Assembly: GCA_963664665.2 (NCBI GenBank)
Contig: CAXXMH010000008.1
Coordinates: forward strand, 62,001-126,000
Source of the DNA: Bin55 sp963664665
Lineage (GTDB): Bacteria > Pseudomonadota > Gammaproteobacteria > Pseudomonadales > Azotimanducaceae
Reading direction: 5' to 3'
DNA: 64,000 nt
Position 1 is the stretch's first letter; every line of letters begins with the position of its first letter. Under the pieces are notes generated by a model that ran no database searches, was not told where the DNA came from, and was given only the letters and a program-made list of their open reading frames with translations. A program made the position numbers and the translations under genes. Shown here piece by piece: positions 1-9,544 of this stretch.

Positions 1-227
1 CTGATAAGAGGTTGTTCATCTATCACGCGATCGATATCTCTGAGTTTGAAGTTAGACTGACTCGTATGACCAATAACAACACCTTCGGCGCGTCCGTGGC
101 CGAGTGGTACACTCACTCGTGCACCAACAGCCGGAGTGGTCATGCCACTCGGTATCGAATAGTCGTAGCTGTCCCATACACGGCGAGGCACGACCACTTT
201 AACGATTTCGGTCTCTTTCGACGACAT
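1..227 (-). CDS. priA: Primosomal protein N' (PriA), N-terminal part
   Basis: The minus strand from ATG 227 gives about 75 residues running off the left edge. They contain the pattern of the PriA 3'-DNA-binding domain: VVVPRRVWDSYDYSIPSGM, then ARVSVPLGHGRAEGVVIG. In E. coli PriA the corresponding start is a DYLLPEGM..GCRVRVPFG motif. PriA is the superfamily 2 helicase that reloads the replisome at stalled forks. The helicase core lies outside the window. The gene is divergent from rpmE, the arrangement found in E. coli, which supports the call. The identification rests on the first domain only. Confidence 0.85.
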   Translation of the reverse strand, partial: MSSKETEIVKVVVPRRVWDSYDYSIPSGMTTPAVGARVSVPLGHGRAEGVVIGHTSQSNFKLRDIDRVIDEQPLI

Positions 228-280
228 ATCTGTGATTAAACGACTAAAATTGCGCTCGCAAGTTAACAGGTACTCCCAGC

Positions 281-490
281 GTGAAACCCGATATTCATCC
301 TGATTACCACCCAATCAAGGCAACGTGTAGCTGCGGCAACACGTTCGATACGCGCTCCACATTAAAGGAAGATATCCACTTGGACATCTGCGCGAAGTGC
401 CACCCGTTCTACACCGGTCAGCAAAAGATCGTGGACCGCGCTGGGCGCGTTGAGCGGTTCCAGAAAAGGTACGGCAATACTTCAAAGTAA
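281..490 (+). CDS. rpmE: 50S ribosomal protein L31
   Basis: A 69-residue protein starting at GTG 281 (MKPDIHPDYHPI). It carries the zinc-binding cysteines of the C+ type of bL31, CSC near residues 16-18 and CAKC near 37-40, followed by the HPFYTG motif typical of the family. It is a component of the large ribosomal subunit. The length is normal for L31. An ACAGG sequence about ten bases upstream could serve as ribosome-binding site for the GTG start. Being the zinc form, it would be the version used when zinc is sufficient; no zinc-free paralogue is visible in this window. Confidence 0.95.
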   Translation: MKPDIHPDYHPIKATCSCGNTFDTRSTLKEDIHLDICAKCHPFYTGQQKIVDRAGRVERFQKRYGNTSK

Positions 491-668
491 TTCGAATAAT
501 TCTATATATTTATACAGTTGTTCGCGGTTCCAAATTAACCTGATAGAGACTTGCCCACCTAACGAGCGCCTTAGTTAGGATTTCAGATCGAGAGACACGG
601 CATGGATTCAATGATAATTCAGGAATCCGCTTGTCAAAGATGATGACGCATAAATTGCGTAATTCTTC

Positions 669-2075
669 GTGAACATGCCTCACTTAAACTCGATATTCAA
701 GCTACTGTCCGCGTGCACGCTAATAGCGTTTGCGAGCTTCGCGACAGCAGGCCCTGGCTCGAAACTCTACAACGAGCTGTTGGACAAAGACGGCTTCTAT
801 GAGGCAGGCGGATGGCAAGAGTACGTCGAACGTATCGGCAATAAGCTACTTCGCCATGTCGACGACGGGAAACGAAAGTACTATTTTTTCGTTGTCGATA
901 GTCCCGGCGTAAACGCGTTCGCGACTCCAGACGCTTACATTTTCGTTAATCGCGGGTTGCTGATATTTCTTGAGTCCGAAGACCAGCTCGCCGCCGTAAT
1001 CGCTCATGAAATCGGCCACGTGGTTGCCGAGCACGGACGAAAACAGCGAAGCACCGAGATCTTAGGAAAAGCCGCAGGCATCGCAGCGATGCTAATGACT
1101 GGACGCAACGAAATGATGCAGGTATCCGATGCCACGGCCCGAACCATCCTTGCTGGCTATGGACGAGAAATGGAGCTTGAAGCTGACCAAATCGGTGCCG
1201 AGCTCGTAGCCAAGGCTGGCTACAACCCGCTTGCGATCATCGATGCGCTGCAAGTGTTGAAAGACCAATCACTCTTTGCTAAAGAAGTAAGAGGGCAACC
1301 CGCGACCTACCACGGTCTATTCGCAACACACCCGCAAAACGACAAGCGACTTCACGACATTGTCAGTTTCGCGATCGGTTCCCTGCCCGAAGACCTCATA
1401 GAACCTATCGACAACTTCTGGGGACTGATGGACGGAATGAAGTTTGGTAGCGAAGCGACGACTGGCATGCTCTCACAGCACGTCTTCTTCGACAAAACGG
1501 CACGGGTCGTGATCGAGTTTCCAACTTCCTGGTTCGTTCGGTACAACCAACAGCAAGTTACCGGAGAAGCAAAGGGAGGTGCGGATGTCGCTTGGGCAGC
1601 GATCACGCGTCACACACCCGACGGCAAGATTGTGCCCAAGGACTTCGTCCGTGACACACTCAAACGCACCGATGTTGAAAACGAACAAACCGTCGACCTA
1701 GGGACTGGTCGACAAGCCTACCTCGCCGAATTGGCGTTAGCAGATGCGAATCGCTTCAGTTTGCTTGGGTTAGTGCAATTGGGTGGCGATGTGTATACCG
1801 TTCGAGGCGAGGTGGGACCGAAAGGAGACGTCGAACAATTCCAAGAAGACTTTATGTCAATATTGATCGGGATTCGAGATATGCGCCCGAGCGATATTCA
1901 ACAGGATACAACCACCAAGATCAAAGTGATCGTAGCCGATCCCGGGACAACCTATCAAGATCTCGTGAACATGACCCCGATTCGCAATAACGGCGTTCAA
2001 ACTCTGAGATTGCTAAATGGCGACTATCCAAGAGGCGAACCTCGCGCAGGTGACTACATTAAGATCATTCAGTAG
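669..2075 (+). CDS. M48-family periplasmic metalloprotease
   Basis: A 468-residue secreted protein. It starts at GTG 669 or ATG 675, followed by a hydrophobic signal peptide ending near ASFATAG. The zinc protease site is clear: HEIGHVVAEH (HExxH, about residues 114-118), with the third ligand in the downstream EMELEADQIG segment, as in BepA/YfgC and LoiP type M48 enzymes. After the roughly 250-residue protease domain comes a long C-terminal region without TPR repeats, ending in a short domain (TYQDLVNMTPIRN...GDYIKIIQ) common in M48 proteins. Family members degrade or chaperone misfolded outer-membrane proteins. The exact substrate cannot be read from sequence. It stands alone, tail to tail with the next gene. 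Confidence 0.85.
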   Translation: MNMPHLNSIFKLLSACTLIAFASFATAGPGSKLYNELLDKDGFYEAGGWQEYVERIGNKLLRHVDDGKRKYYFFVVDSPGVNAFATPDAYIFVNRGLLIFLESEDQLAAVIAHEIGHVVAEHGRKQRSTEILGKAAGIAAMLMTGRNEMMQVSDATARTILAGYGREMELEADQIGAELVAKAGYNPLAIIDALQVLKDQSLFAKEVRGQPATYHGLFATHPQNDKRLHDIVSFAIGSLPEDLIEPIDNFWGLMDGMKFGSEATTGMLSQHVFFDKTARVVIEFPTSWFVRYNQQQVTGEAKGGADVAWAAITRHTPDGKIVPKDFVRDTLKRTDVENEQTVDLGTGRQAYLAELALADANRFSLLGLVQLGGDVYTVRGEVGPKGDVEQFQEDFMSILIGIRDMRPSDIQQDTTTKIKVIVADPGTTYQDLVNMTPIRNNGVQTLRLLNGDYPRGEPRAGDYIKIIQ

Positions 2076-2099
2076 CTGAAACTCAATCCCATCCGCGTC

Positions 2100-2504
2100 T
2101 CAGATTACGTATCGCTCGCTTGGCATTTTGTCTTTATTGAGATCTAACATCCCTCGACACGCGAGGACGACCACAGTGACCGTCAAAATAATTCCGAATA
2201 GCACAGCGAGGGCTACTCCGGGCACCCAGAGAACTAACGAAGCAATAAGGAACAACGCAACCGTCATAACAATCGCGATCGCCGCGAGGCTCCACCAGAA
2301 GATCCTAATCTGCCAGGAGTAGTGCGCCTCAATTAACGGGTCTCTCGTGCGTTTTCGTGCGAGATAAGCGACGATAACGCCGACAAGGACCGCCGGACCG
2401 CCAGCCAAGAAACCGACAAGGTACAAGACGTACACGACATATGCAATCGTTTTGTCGCTCGGATTTCGGTTCTCCGTTCTATCGACTTGAGCCGGGTCAG
2501 ACAC
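2100..2504 (-). CDS. DUF4870-like small membrane protein
   Basis: A 134-residue protein from GTG 2504. After a polar N-terminus (about 20 residues) it has three to four hydrophobic segments (about 21-46, 68-90 and 93-115), with the short loop RKRTRDPLIEAHYSWQIRIFWW between the first two. Charged loop plus H-Y/F-xWQ is the usual signature of DUF4870/TIGR-type small integral membrane proteins. Its function is unknown. It follows the PBP1A gene on the same strand, 137 bases downstream, and is convergent with the M48 protease gene. Family assignment is from the topology and loop motif only. Confidence 0.6.
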   Translation of the reverse strand: MSDPAQVDRTENRNPSDKTIAYVVYVLYLVGFLAGGPAVLVGVIVAYLARKRTRDPLIEAHYSWQIRIFWWSLAAIAIVMTVALFLIASLVLWVPGVALAVLFGIILTVTVVVLACRGMLDLNKDKMPSERYVI

Positions 2505-2641
2505 GTGTATACGCCATCGATCGCGTTTCGCCGAAACTTATATTACATGGGATTTGGTGCGTGATATTTATGCTGACGCGCGTCATCTTATGGTCTGCAG
2601 GTTTACTCTTTCAGATGACTCTTTCATCGGTAACAAGCCGA

Positions 2642-5128
2642 TCAGAAGATGTTCTCCGGTGAAACCTCGCCACTAGTCGTATTTCGTCGATCATCCGTAC
2701 GTGCTACCGGTGAATTTTCGTCGCGAAAGTACTCGAAAATCGCGTCGCTTTGATCATGTGACGCGAGCTCTCCTGTTTCAGGATCGATTCGAACACGTAC
2801 GACTCCATTGGGCTGCCGAAGCGGGTGATCCGGCAAGTCGCGCAGTGCTTCTTCCATGAAGTTCATCCAGATCGTCAATGGTCTCGTCGAACCGTACTCG
2901 AAACGACCTAACGACTGTTGTTGCGGGAATCCCACCCAAACTGTGGCGACCAACTCTGGATGGAATCCATTAAACCAAGTATCAAGCGCTTCGTCCGTCG
3001 TACCAGTCTTGCCGGCAAGGTCTTCTCGATTGAGTTGTAGCGCTTTGCTACCAGTTCCTTGCTTCACGACGTCACGAAGCATCGAATTCATAAGAAACGC
3101 ATTACGCGGGTCGATCACACGCGGCGCGAGTAATTGCGGCGGTTTGTTCAAATCGCTTCCGTCAAGGTCGTTGTCAATTGACGCCTGCAAGCCAGCGGTT
3201 ACCTCACATTCGGCACAAACTACCGGATAGCTAGGCTCGAAAATAACAGAGCCGTCTCGCCCTATGACCTTCTCGATCAAATGAGGCTGAACCTTGTAAC
3301 CGCCATTAGCAAACACGCTATACGCAGATGCCATCTCGAGCGGACTATAGGCTAAGCTCCCACCGCCTATCGCGACTTGCGTATTACTTGGCATCCTCGT
3401 GGTATCGAAGCCAAAACGTGGTAAGTAGTCGATGACTGCGGCACCACCCACGCTCGTCAGTACCCGAATAGAAACGAGATTAATCGAACGCATTAACGCC
3501 TCGCGAAGTCGCGTCGGACCGCGATAGGTGCCGCCGTCGTTTTTCGGTCTGTACGCACCTTCCATAGACGCGTCCTCAAACACTAACGGCGCGTCGAGGA
3601 ACACGGTTGCGGGTGTCACACCATGGTGAAGCGCTGCGGAATATACAAACGGTTTGAAACTCGAACCAGGTTGTCGACGTGCCTGAGTTGCGTGGTTGTA
3701 TTGATTAACCTCAAAACTGTAACCGCCAACCAAAGCGCTTACGCCTCCGGTTTTGGGATTGACCGCGACTAACGCACCTGATACTGCTGGAATCTGGCCA
3801 AGTGCCCAATCGCCATCGCTGAAGCGTGTACGAACTACATCGCCAACCGAGAGCACGTCACTTGCGGCAGTCGGCGACGCGCCGACGTAGGCATCATCCA
3901 ACGCCTTCTTCGCCCACTCAATACCCCGCCATGGAATAGTTACTACAGTGCCGTCAGCGCGGAGCACATCAGCAGAACGCTCCGCAACATTAAGGACTAC
4001 CGCAGATTCAAAGCCGTGTATGGGCGAATACAACGACAAGGCTTCAACCATAGCCTCTTTCGGCGTCGTTGAATCAATTCGGCCTTCCGGACCTCGATAG
4101 CCATACGTTCGATCGTACGCCTCTAATTCTGTACGCACCGCGCTCTGCGCCGCAGCTTGTTGGTTCAGATCAATAGACGTATAGATCGAAAACCCCGTGT
4201 AGATTTCGTCGCCATACAGATTGAGTAGCTCCTGACGCGCTATCTCAGCCGGATAAGGGGCATGGAGATCTAGCTGTCGGGTAAAGACTTCAGCGGTGAT
4301 CGGCGCAGACACGGCTTCTTCGTAGTCAGCTAGGGAGATGACGCCTGAATCACGCATGCGTCGCAATACCAGGTTGCGACGATCCAGCGCCCATTCCGGT
4401 CCATTAATGGGATTGCCAGCTTCTGGCCGCTTAGGCACACCCGCCAACATCGCCAACTGCGGCAAATTCAGTTCATTCGGCGGCTTGTTGTAGTACGTGT
4501 ATGACGCAGCTTGTACCCCATATGCACGTTTGCCAAACGGCACGACGTTGACGTAAAGCTCAAGGATTTCGTCTTTCGTCAGCTCCCGTTCAATCTTGAG
4601 CGCTAAGAGCATTTCCTTGACCTTTCGGATAATAGTCTTATCACGCGAGAGATCAGCGACGTTGCGAGGTAGTTGCATCGTGATGGTCGAAGCACCGCGC
4701 ACCACCTCCGGCTGGAACACGAGCTCGATTAAATCGTTCGCCAGAGAAATCCAATCGATCCCGCTATGCGTGTAAAAGCGCTTGTCCTCTGTCGCAATCA
4801 CCCCTTGCAGATAGAGATCTGGGGCGTCTTTCAGCGCGATCGGAATCAATCGACGTTCGCCAAACTCTGCGATTAACTTTCCGTCTTGAGTCAGAATCCG
4901 CAGTGGCGTCTCATATCGATAGTGTCGGTATGACTCTGCTTCAGGTAGTTGCGGATCCAGGTACAAGAAAAACGCTGCGAGATTGACCGCGAGCGCACAT
5001 ACCGTGACGCTGGATAGCCAAGCGAACGACCTCAACAGATGACGTGTCCGACCCTCACGACTAACGCGAAGACCGGTGAATCGACTGACAAACTTCGACG
5101 GATCGACGAAGCGCTTAATCCAGCTCAT
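2642..5128 (-). CDS. mrcA: Penicillin-binding protein 1A (bifunctional class A PBP)
   Basis: An 828-residue class A PBP that polymerises and crosslinks peptidoglycan. It has a cytoplasmic N-terminus, one membrane anchor (about residues 35-55), then a GT51 glycosyltransferase with EDKRFYTHSGIDW and the GASTITMQL motif. An OB-like insert sits around residues 330-450. The transpeptidase shows SxxK as SSFK in RQPGSSFKPF, SxN as SIN, and KTGTT. Length and domain order match gammaproteobacterial PBP1A. The gene is divergent from aroK. In many relatives the pilMNOPQ genes lie between ponA/mrcA and aroK; they are absent here. Confidence 0.95.
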   Translation of the reverse strand: MSWIKRFVDPSKFVSRFTGLRVSREGRTRHLLRSFAWLSSVTVCALAVNLAAFFLYLDPQLPEAESYRHYRYETPLRILTQDGKLIAEFGERRLIPIALKDAPDLYLQGVIATEDKRFYTHSGIDWISLANDLIELVFQPEVVRGASTITMQLPRNVADLSRDKTIIRKVKEMLLALKIERELTKDEILELYVNVVPFGKRAYGVQAASYTYYNKPPNELNLPQLAMLAGVPKRPEAGNPINGPEWALDRRNLVLRRMRDSGVISLADYEEAVSAPITAEVFTRQLDLHAPYPAEIARQELLNLYGDEIYTGFSIYTSIDLNQQAAAQSAVRTELEAYDRTYGYRGPEGRIDSTTPKEAMVEALSLYSPIHGFESAVVLNVAERSADVLRADGTVVTIPWRGIEWAKKALDDAYVGASPTAASDVLSVGDVVRTRFSDGDWALGQIPAVSGALVAVNPKTGGVSALVGGYSFEVNQYNHATQARRQPGSSFKPFVYSAALHHGVTPATVFLDAPLVFEDASMEGAYRPKNDGGTYRGPTRLREALMRSINLVSIRVLTSVGGAAVIDYLPRFGFDTTRMPSNTQVAIGGGSLAYSPLEMASAYSVFANGGYKVQPHLIEKVIGRDGSVIFEPSYPVVCAECEVTAGLQASIDNDLDGSDLNKPPQLLAPRVIDPRNAFLMNSMLRDVVKQGTGSKALQLNREDLAGKTGTTDEALDTWFNGFHPELVATVWVGFPQQQSLGRFEYGSTRPLTIWMNFMEEALRDLPDHPLRQPNGVVRVRIDPETGELASHDQSDAIFEYFRDENSPVARTDDRRNTTSGEVSPENIF

Positions 5129-5385
5129 ATCTGTAAATTATGGTGCGGAAAGCTGGTTCTTACCTATCTACGAGATCGCAGATCTTGCGACATGAATCGA
5201 CACTGGAAGTTCATTGAGTCATGAGATTTGCTTGGTCGTGCATAAGGCAGCAGCTAACCCGTCGATTCAGGGGTTGCGCCGACCCGCCCATCGTTTCCTG
5301 CACCGGAATCCCGATAATTCACATTTCGTGTCTCCTTTGCGTGTCACCTGCCGAATTCCCAAACGAGCTGCCTTAGCCACTGATC
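5129..5385. other. mrcA-aroK divergent intergenic region
   Basis: This 257-base gap separates divergent mrcA and aroK. Small ORFs cross it, but none has a recognisable domain or a good ribosome-binding site. In many gammaproteobacteria the type IV pilus genes pilMNOPQ occupy this location; no trace of them is visible. It presumably holds promoters for both flanking genes, but I could not pick convincing -35/-10 boxes. Confidence 0.5.
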
Positions 5386-5913
5386 ATGTTTACTCGTAGC
5401 ATATTTCTAGTTGGCATGACTGCGTCCGGTAAGACAACGATTGGTAAGGACCTAGCGGCGCAGCTTGGATTCCCGTTTTTTGACTCAGATCGCGTCCTTG
5501 AGGAACGCGCTGGTGTCTCGATTCCTTGGATCTTTGAGTATGAAGGTGAGGCACAGTTTCGCCGAAGAGAAGCAACGATCATTGACGAACTCTCCCAAAT
5601 GCGGAATATCGTGCTTGCAACGGGCGGTGGCGCTGTAATGCGAGCTGTTACTCGAGAACGGTTGTCCGCTCGGGGGTTTGTGGTGCACCTATTAGCTTCG
5701 ATCAACAAGATCATGGCACGGATCGCGGACGATACGTCGAGACCGTTACTTCAACAAGACGACCCTAGCGCTGTGATCGAGCGGATGGCGCGCGAGCGCG
5801 AACCTATCTATAGTGAACTTGCGGACGCGACCTTCGATACGGACACATACGCGAATGCGCACGAAATCGCATCAAGCATCGCTACGTGGTACCACTCCAG
5901 GATTAGACATTGA
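5386..5913 (+). CDS. aroK: Shikimate kinase
   Basis: A 175-residue kinase phosphorylating shikimate at the 3-OH in chorismate biosynthesis. The P-loop is GMTASGKTTIGKDLA (residues 10-24); the family usually has GxMGAGKS/T, so the loop residues are slightly divergent but the Gly-Lys-Thr core is intact. FFDSDRVLEERAGVSI gives the shikimate/Mg-binding Asp residues, FRRREATI the binding Arg, and ATGGGAVM the GGG motif. SRPLL is the lid region. The stop codon overlaps the aroB start by one base (TGATG), indicating translational coupling. The aroK-aroB pair is standard in proteobacteria. Confidence 0.95.
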   Translation: MFTRSIFLVGMTASGKTTIGKDLAAQLGFPFFDSDRVLEERAGVSIPWIFEYEGEAQFRRREATIIDELSQMRNIVLATGGGAVMRAVTRERLSARGFVVHLLASINKIMARIADDTSRPLLQQDDPSAVIERMAREREPIYSELADATFDTDTYANAHEIASSIATWYHSRIRH

Positions 5914-6980
5914 TGGAACCCGTACTCACGTTAGATCTCGGTGAGGGTCGTCGGAGCGAGATTTACATCGGTTCGGGATTCCTGGAGGATCCCGCTCAAC
6001 TAGCTCACATCAAACCAAGCACTAGAGTTGCGGCGATTTCTAACGAACTCGTGGCATCTCTCTACGGCACTAGTATCGACCGTCTAGCGGACGACTTCGA
6101 AATGATTCTCGTTGGCGACGGTGAGCAATACAAATCGCTCGAGTCCTACAGCGAGGTTGTCGATCAGCTTATCGAGAAACGATTCAATCGCGATGTCGTC
6201 ATCATCGCACTCGGTGGCGGTGTCGTTGGCGATTTGGCCGGCTTCGTGGCAGCAACTTATCAACGGGGCGTAAGACTCATCCAAATTCCCACGACGCTTC
6301 TTGCTCAGGTCGACTCGGCAATCGGTGGCAAGACTGCCGTCAATCATCCGCGTGGAAAGAACTTGATAGGAGCCTTCTATCAGCCAGAAACCGTGCTGAT
6401 CGACACAGACGTGCTGGATTCGTTACCCAATGAGGTATTCATCGAAGGGTTGGCCGAAGTCATAAAGTACGGTGTTATCTACGATGAAGCGTTCTTCGAA
6501 TGGTTGGAGGACAACGCGAGCTCTGTCCTTGCACGGGAACCCAGCGCGCTCCAATTCATCGTTCGCCGAAGCTGTGAAATCAAAGCAGAAATAGTCGCAT
6601 CGGACGAACGCGAGCAAAACCTACGCGCGATATTGAATTTTGGCCATACGTTCGGTCACGCGCTAGAAGCAGAAACGAAATATGGCGATCTTCTGCACGG
6701 TGAGGCAGTGAGCATTGGCATGGTCATGGCTGCCGATCTCGCCTTGCGAGAGGGGCTATGCGATGCTCACACCGCAAAGCGAATCCGCAACATCGTGGCA
6801 ACCTACCAACTGCCACTAAAACCACCGCTAGTTGATAAGGAACGATTGCTCGCAAGCATGGCGATGGATAAGAAAGTCGTTCAAGGCGGGTTGCGATTCG
6901 TACTTCCCCAATCGATCGGATCGGTTGTTGTAACAGGTGAATACGACCCGAAAAATCTAGATGCAACCCTAAGCGCATGA
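5913..6980 (+). CDS. aroB: 3-dehydroquinate synthase
   Basis: An NAD- and zinc-dependent cyclase making 3-dehydroquinate from DAHP, about 355 residues. ATG 5913 is chosen over the in-frame TTG at 5910 because it overlaps the aroK stop as TGATG. Diagnostic motifs are GDGEQYKS, the glycine-rich ALGGGVVGDLAGFVAATY, IPTTLLAQVDSAIGGKTAVNHP, and the zinc-binding LNFGHTFGHALE together with LLHGEAVSIGMV. Length is normal. It forms an operon with aroK and possibly continues into the SPOR gene 60 bases downstream. Confidence 0.95.
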   Translation: MEPVLTLDLGEGRRSEIYIGSGFLEDPAQLAHIKPSTRVAAISNELVASLYGTSIDRLADDFEMILVGDGEQYKSLESYSEVVDQLIEKRFNRDVVIIALGGGVVGDLAGFVAATYQRGVRLIQIPTTLLAQVDSAIGGKTAVNHPRGKNLIGAFYQPETVLIDTDVLDSLPNEVFIEGLAEVIKYGVIYDEAFFEWLEDNASSVLAREPSALQFIVRRSCEIKAEIVASDEREQNLRAILNFGHTFGHALEAETKYGDLLHGEAVSIGMVMAADLALREGLCDAHTAKRIRNIVATYQLPLKPPLVDKERLLASMAMDKKVVQGGLRFVLPQSIGSVVVTGEYDPKNLDATLSA

Positions 6981-7040
6981 TCTATACGATTGCGCTGATT
7001 TCTCCTTATCATTCCGCCCCATTGCCTCCCGAGGAGCACG

Positions 7041-7595
7041 TTGGCCAGTAGATCGCGCTCGAAATCCCGAAGTTCAGGCGGATTCAGCTTGACGAATTTC
7101 ATCGCGGGTTTTGTAGTAGGTTGTTTAGCATTGATTCTGGTAGCCGCGGTTGTGGTACCGGTACTGGACGACTATCAACCGGACACGGTAGCCTTCCCGG
7201 ATATCGATAGCGCGCCTGCTACGTATGAGTATGAATTTCCGGATATTCTCGAATCGTCGACCGAACGCGAACCATCTGGAACGCCAGTACGAGAACTGGT
7301 CACGGTTGAGGAGACAGACGATACGGCAACGGTGCAAGCGCCCGAGTCACCAATCGAGGGTTTTCTACTCCAAGCTGGTTCATTCGAGCAACAACGACAT
7401 GCTGACGTGTTTCGCGCGTCGTTGATGTTGAAGGGTTACCAAGCCAAAACCACCGCGGTGGACATTCCTGGGATCGGTTCGAGGTATCGCGTGGTAGTCG
7501 GACCGTTCACAACTCAGGCTGACGCAGAAGCCACAATTGAGCAGTTGAAGTCTGAACAGGTTCAGGCAATCCTGCTCGGGATCCGCGAACCCTAG
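7041..7595 (+). CDS. SPOR-domain membrane protein (FtsN/DamX-like)
   Basis: A 184-residue bitopic protein. It starts at TTG 7041, preceded by the GAGGAG ribosome-binding site at 7031-7036. It has a very basic, serine-rich cytoplasmic tail (residues 2-15), one transmembrane helix (about 17-42), an acidic linker, and a C-terminal SPOR domain (about 108-184: FLLQAGSFEQQRHADVFRASL...GSRYRVVVGPF). SPOR domains bind denuded glycan strands at the division septum. The position directly before hslV matches ftsN in E. coli and the SPOR gene before hslV in Pseudomonas, while the position after aroB matches damX. I infer a divisome role; which of the two orthologues it is cannot be decided. Confidence 0.75.
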   Translation: MASRSRSKSRSSGGFSLTNFIAGFVVGCLALILVAAVVVPVLDDYQPDTVAFPDIDSAPATYEYEFPDILESSTEREPSGTPVRELVTVEETDDTATVQAPESPIEGFLLQAGSFEQQRHADVFRASLMLKGYQAKTTAVDIPGIGSRYRVVVGPFTTQADAEATIEQLKSEQVQAILLGIREP

Positions 7596-7645
7596 AAACC
7601 TGACTCGCGTTCATTCACCTTTTCGACTAGTTAGTGAGAGATATC

Positions 7646-8188
7646 GTGGAACAATTTCACGGAACCACCATCGTAAGTGTTCGTCGCGAAAACATGGTAG
7701 CGTTAGGAGGAGACGGTCAAGTTACGCAAGGTCACGTCGTGATGAAGAACAATGCGGCTAAGGTGCGTCGCTTACACAACAGCAACGTGATCGCGGGTTT
7801 TGCAGGTGGTACCGCAGATGCATTCACTCTGTTTGAGCGATTTGAGAGTAACCTTGATAAGTATTCCGGGAATCTAACTCGTGCAGCCGTGGAACTCGCA
7901 AAGGATTGGCGAAGCGATCGCATGCTACGCCGTCTCGAAGCGCTTCTCGCAGTTGCGGACTCGAGTAATTCACTTATCGTGAGCGGTAATGGCGACGTGA
8001 TCGAACCTGAGCGAGGCTTGATGGCGATTGGTTCAGGCGGACCCTATGCACAGGCGGCTGCATGCGCGATGCTCGAAAACACCGAACTTGATGCACACAC
8101 CATTGTCGCAAAGTCACTACAAATCGCATCGGAGATCTGCATCTACACGAATACCCAACATCAAATCGAAACGCTGAGCACTTCCTAA
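7646..8188 (+). CDS. hslV: ATP-dependent protease subunit HslV
   Basis: The peptidase subunit of the HslUV (ClpQY) complex. GTG 7646 (VEQFHGTTIVSVRR) is preferred over GTG 7634: it has GAGAG five bases upstream, and family members start with a short propeptide ending before the catalytic Thr-Thr. TTIVSVRR supplies the N-terminal threonine nucleophile after processing. GDGQVTQG, the KVRRL segment, VIAGFAGGTADAFTLFE, AVELAKDWRSDRMLR and IGSGGPYAQAA are all HslV hallmarks. The TAATG overlap with hslU shows translational coupling. Confidence 0.96.
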   Translation: MEQFHGTTIVSVRRENMVALGGDGQVTQGHVVMKNNAAKVRRLHNSNVIAGFAGGTADAFTLFERFESNLDKYSGNLTRAAVELAKDWRSDRMLRRLEALLAVADSSNSLIVSGNGDVIEPERGLMAIGSGGPYAQAAACAMLENTELDAHTIVAKSLQIASEICIYTNTQHQIETLSTS

Positions 8189-9525
8189 TGGTCATGACCC
8201 CTCGAGAAACCGTCAGTGAGCTAAACAAGTTCATCATCGGGCAGGACGACGCTAAGCGCGCGGTTGCAATCGCACTGCGTAATCGCTGGCGTCGCATGCA
8301 AGTCGACGAATCGATGCGCGACGAGATCACCCCCAAGAATATCTTGATGATCGGTCCAACCGGAGTTGGTAAAACAGAAATTGCGCGGCGACTTGCGCGA
8401 CTCACCAATGCGCCGTTTGTTAAAGTCGAAGCAACGAAATTCACCGAAGTTGGATACGTAGGTCGCGATGTCGACTCGATCATCCGAGATCTAGTAGAAG
8501 CAGCTATCTCAATACAACGTGACGCAGCGATGTCTGAGGTACAGGCTCGCGCAGATCATGCCGCCGAGGAGCGGATTCTGGACGCATTACTTAAAGTGAA
8601 TTCAAAAGGGGAGTCTTCCGGTCCTGCAAATGGTGACGAAGCCACGATTGAGACGCGAGACTGGTTAAGGCAGAAGTTAAGGAACGGCGACCTGGACGAC
8701 AAAGAGATCGAAATAGAGGTCGCGACGCAAGGAGTTAAGGTCCTCGTACCTGGCATGGGCGCCGATATGGATGACCTATCCGACCAGATCCAATCTGCGT
8801 TCCAGAATATCACTGGAGGCGCACGAAGTAAAAAGTCGAAACTGTCGGTCAAAGACGCTTGGCGACGAGCACGTGAGGAAGAAGCTGCAAATCTGCTCAA
8901 TGAAGACGAAATCCACAGCAACGCGATTAACCAAGTCGAAGAGAGCGGTATCGTCTTCTTAGATGAGATCGACAAGGTCGCATCGCGTGACGACTATGCC
9001 GGTAGAGACATTGCGCATCAAGGTGTTCAGCGTGACCTGCTCCCAATCATCGAAGGCTCCACGGTTACGACTCGATACGGTTCGGTCAAAACGGATCACA
9101 TCTTGTTTATCGCATCCGGTGCGTTTCATCTCTCTAAGCCTTCCGACCTGATTCCGGAATTGCAAGGGCGGTTGCCGATACGCGTCGAGCTCAGTGCACT
9201 TACACCTGATGACTTTGAACGAATCCTTACGGATACCGACGTCGCGTTGACGAAACAGTATCAAGCACTACTCGCTACGGATGGCATATCCGTGGATTAC
9301 ACACCGGACGCCGTACGCCGCATCGCTGAGATTGCGTTCGAAGTGAACGAGAATACCGAGAACATTGGCGCACGTCGCTTACATACCATCATGGAACGAT
9401 TGATGGATGAAATTTCATTTAGTGCAGGCGATACGATCCAAAACGTCAAAATCGATGCGGATTACGTCAATGAACATTTGGAAGAACTTTCCAAGGATCA
9501 GGATCTATCACGCTTTATTCTCTAA
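8188..9525 (+). CDS. hslU: ATP-dependent protease ATPase subunit HslU
   Basis: The unfoldase partner of HslV, 445 residues. ATG 8188 overlaps the hslV TAA. Motifs: MTPRETVSELNKFIIGQDDAK at the N-terminus, Walker A GPTGVGKTEIARRLA (about 59-73), KFTEVGYVGRDVDSI (pore loop), a roughly 120-residue I-domain insertion, Walker B GIVFLDEIDK, and GIDxVA-like sensor regions. The C-terminus ends in DLSRFIL, the tail that docks into HslV. Length and domain layout are normal. Confidence 0.97.
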   Translation: MVMTPRETVSELNKFIIGQDDAKRAVAIALRNRWRRMQVDESMRDEITPKNILMIGPTGVGKTEIARRLARLTNAPFVKVEATKFTEVGYVGRDVDSIIRDLVEAAISIQRDAAMSEVQARADHAAEERILDALLKVNSKGESSGPANGDEATIETRDWLRQKLRNGDLDDKEIEIEVATQGVKVLVPGMGADMDDLSDQIQSAFQNITGGARSKKSKLSVKDAWRRAREEEAANLLNEDEIHSNAINQVEESGIVFLDEIDKVASRDDYAGRDIAHQGVQRDLLPIIEGSTVTTRYGSVKTDHILFIASGAFHLSKPSDLIPELQGRLPIRVELSALTPDDFERILTDTDVALTKQYQALLATDGISVDYTPDAVRRIAEIAFEVNENTENIGARRLHTIMERLMDEISFSAGDTIQNVKIDADYVNEHLEELSKDQDLSRFIL

Positions 9526-9544
9526 GCAACTCGTCTTCTAGGTC

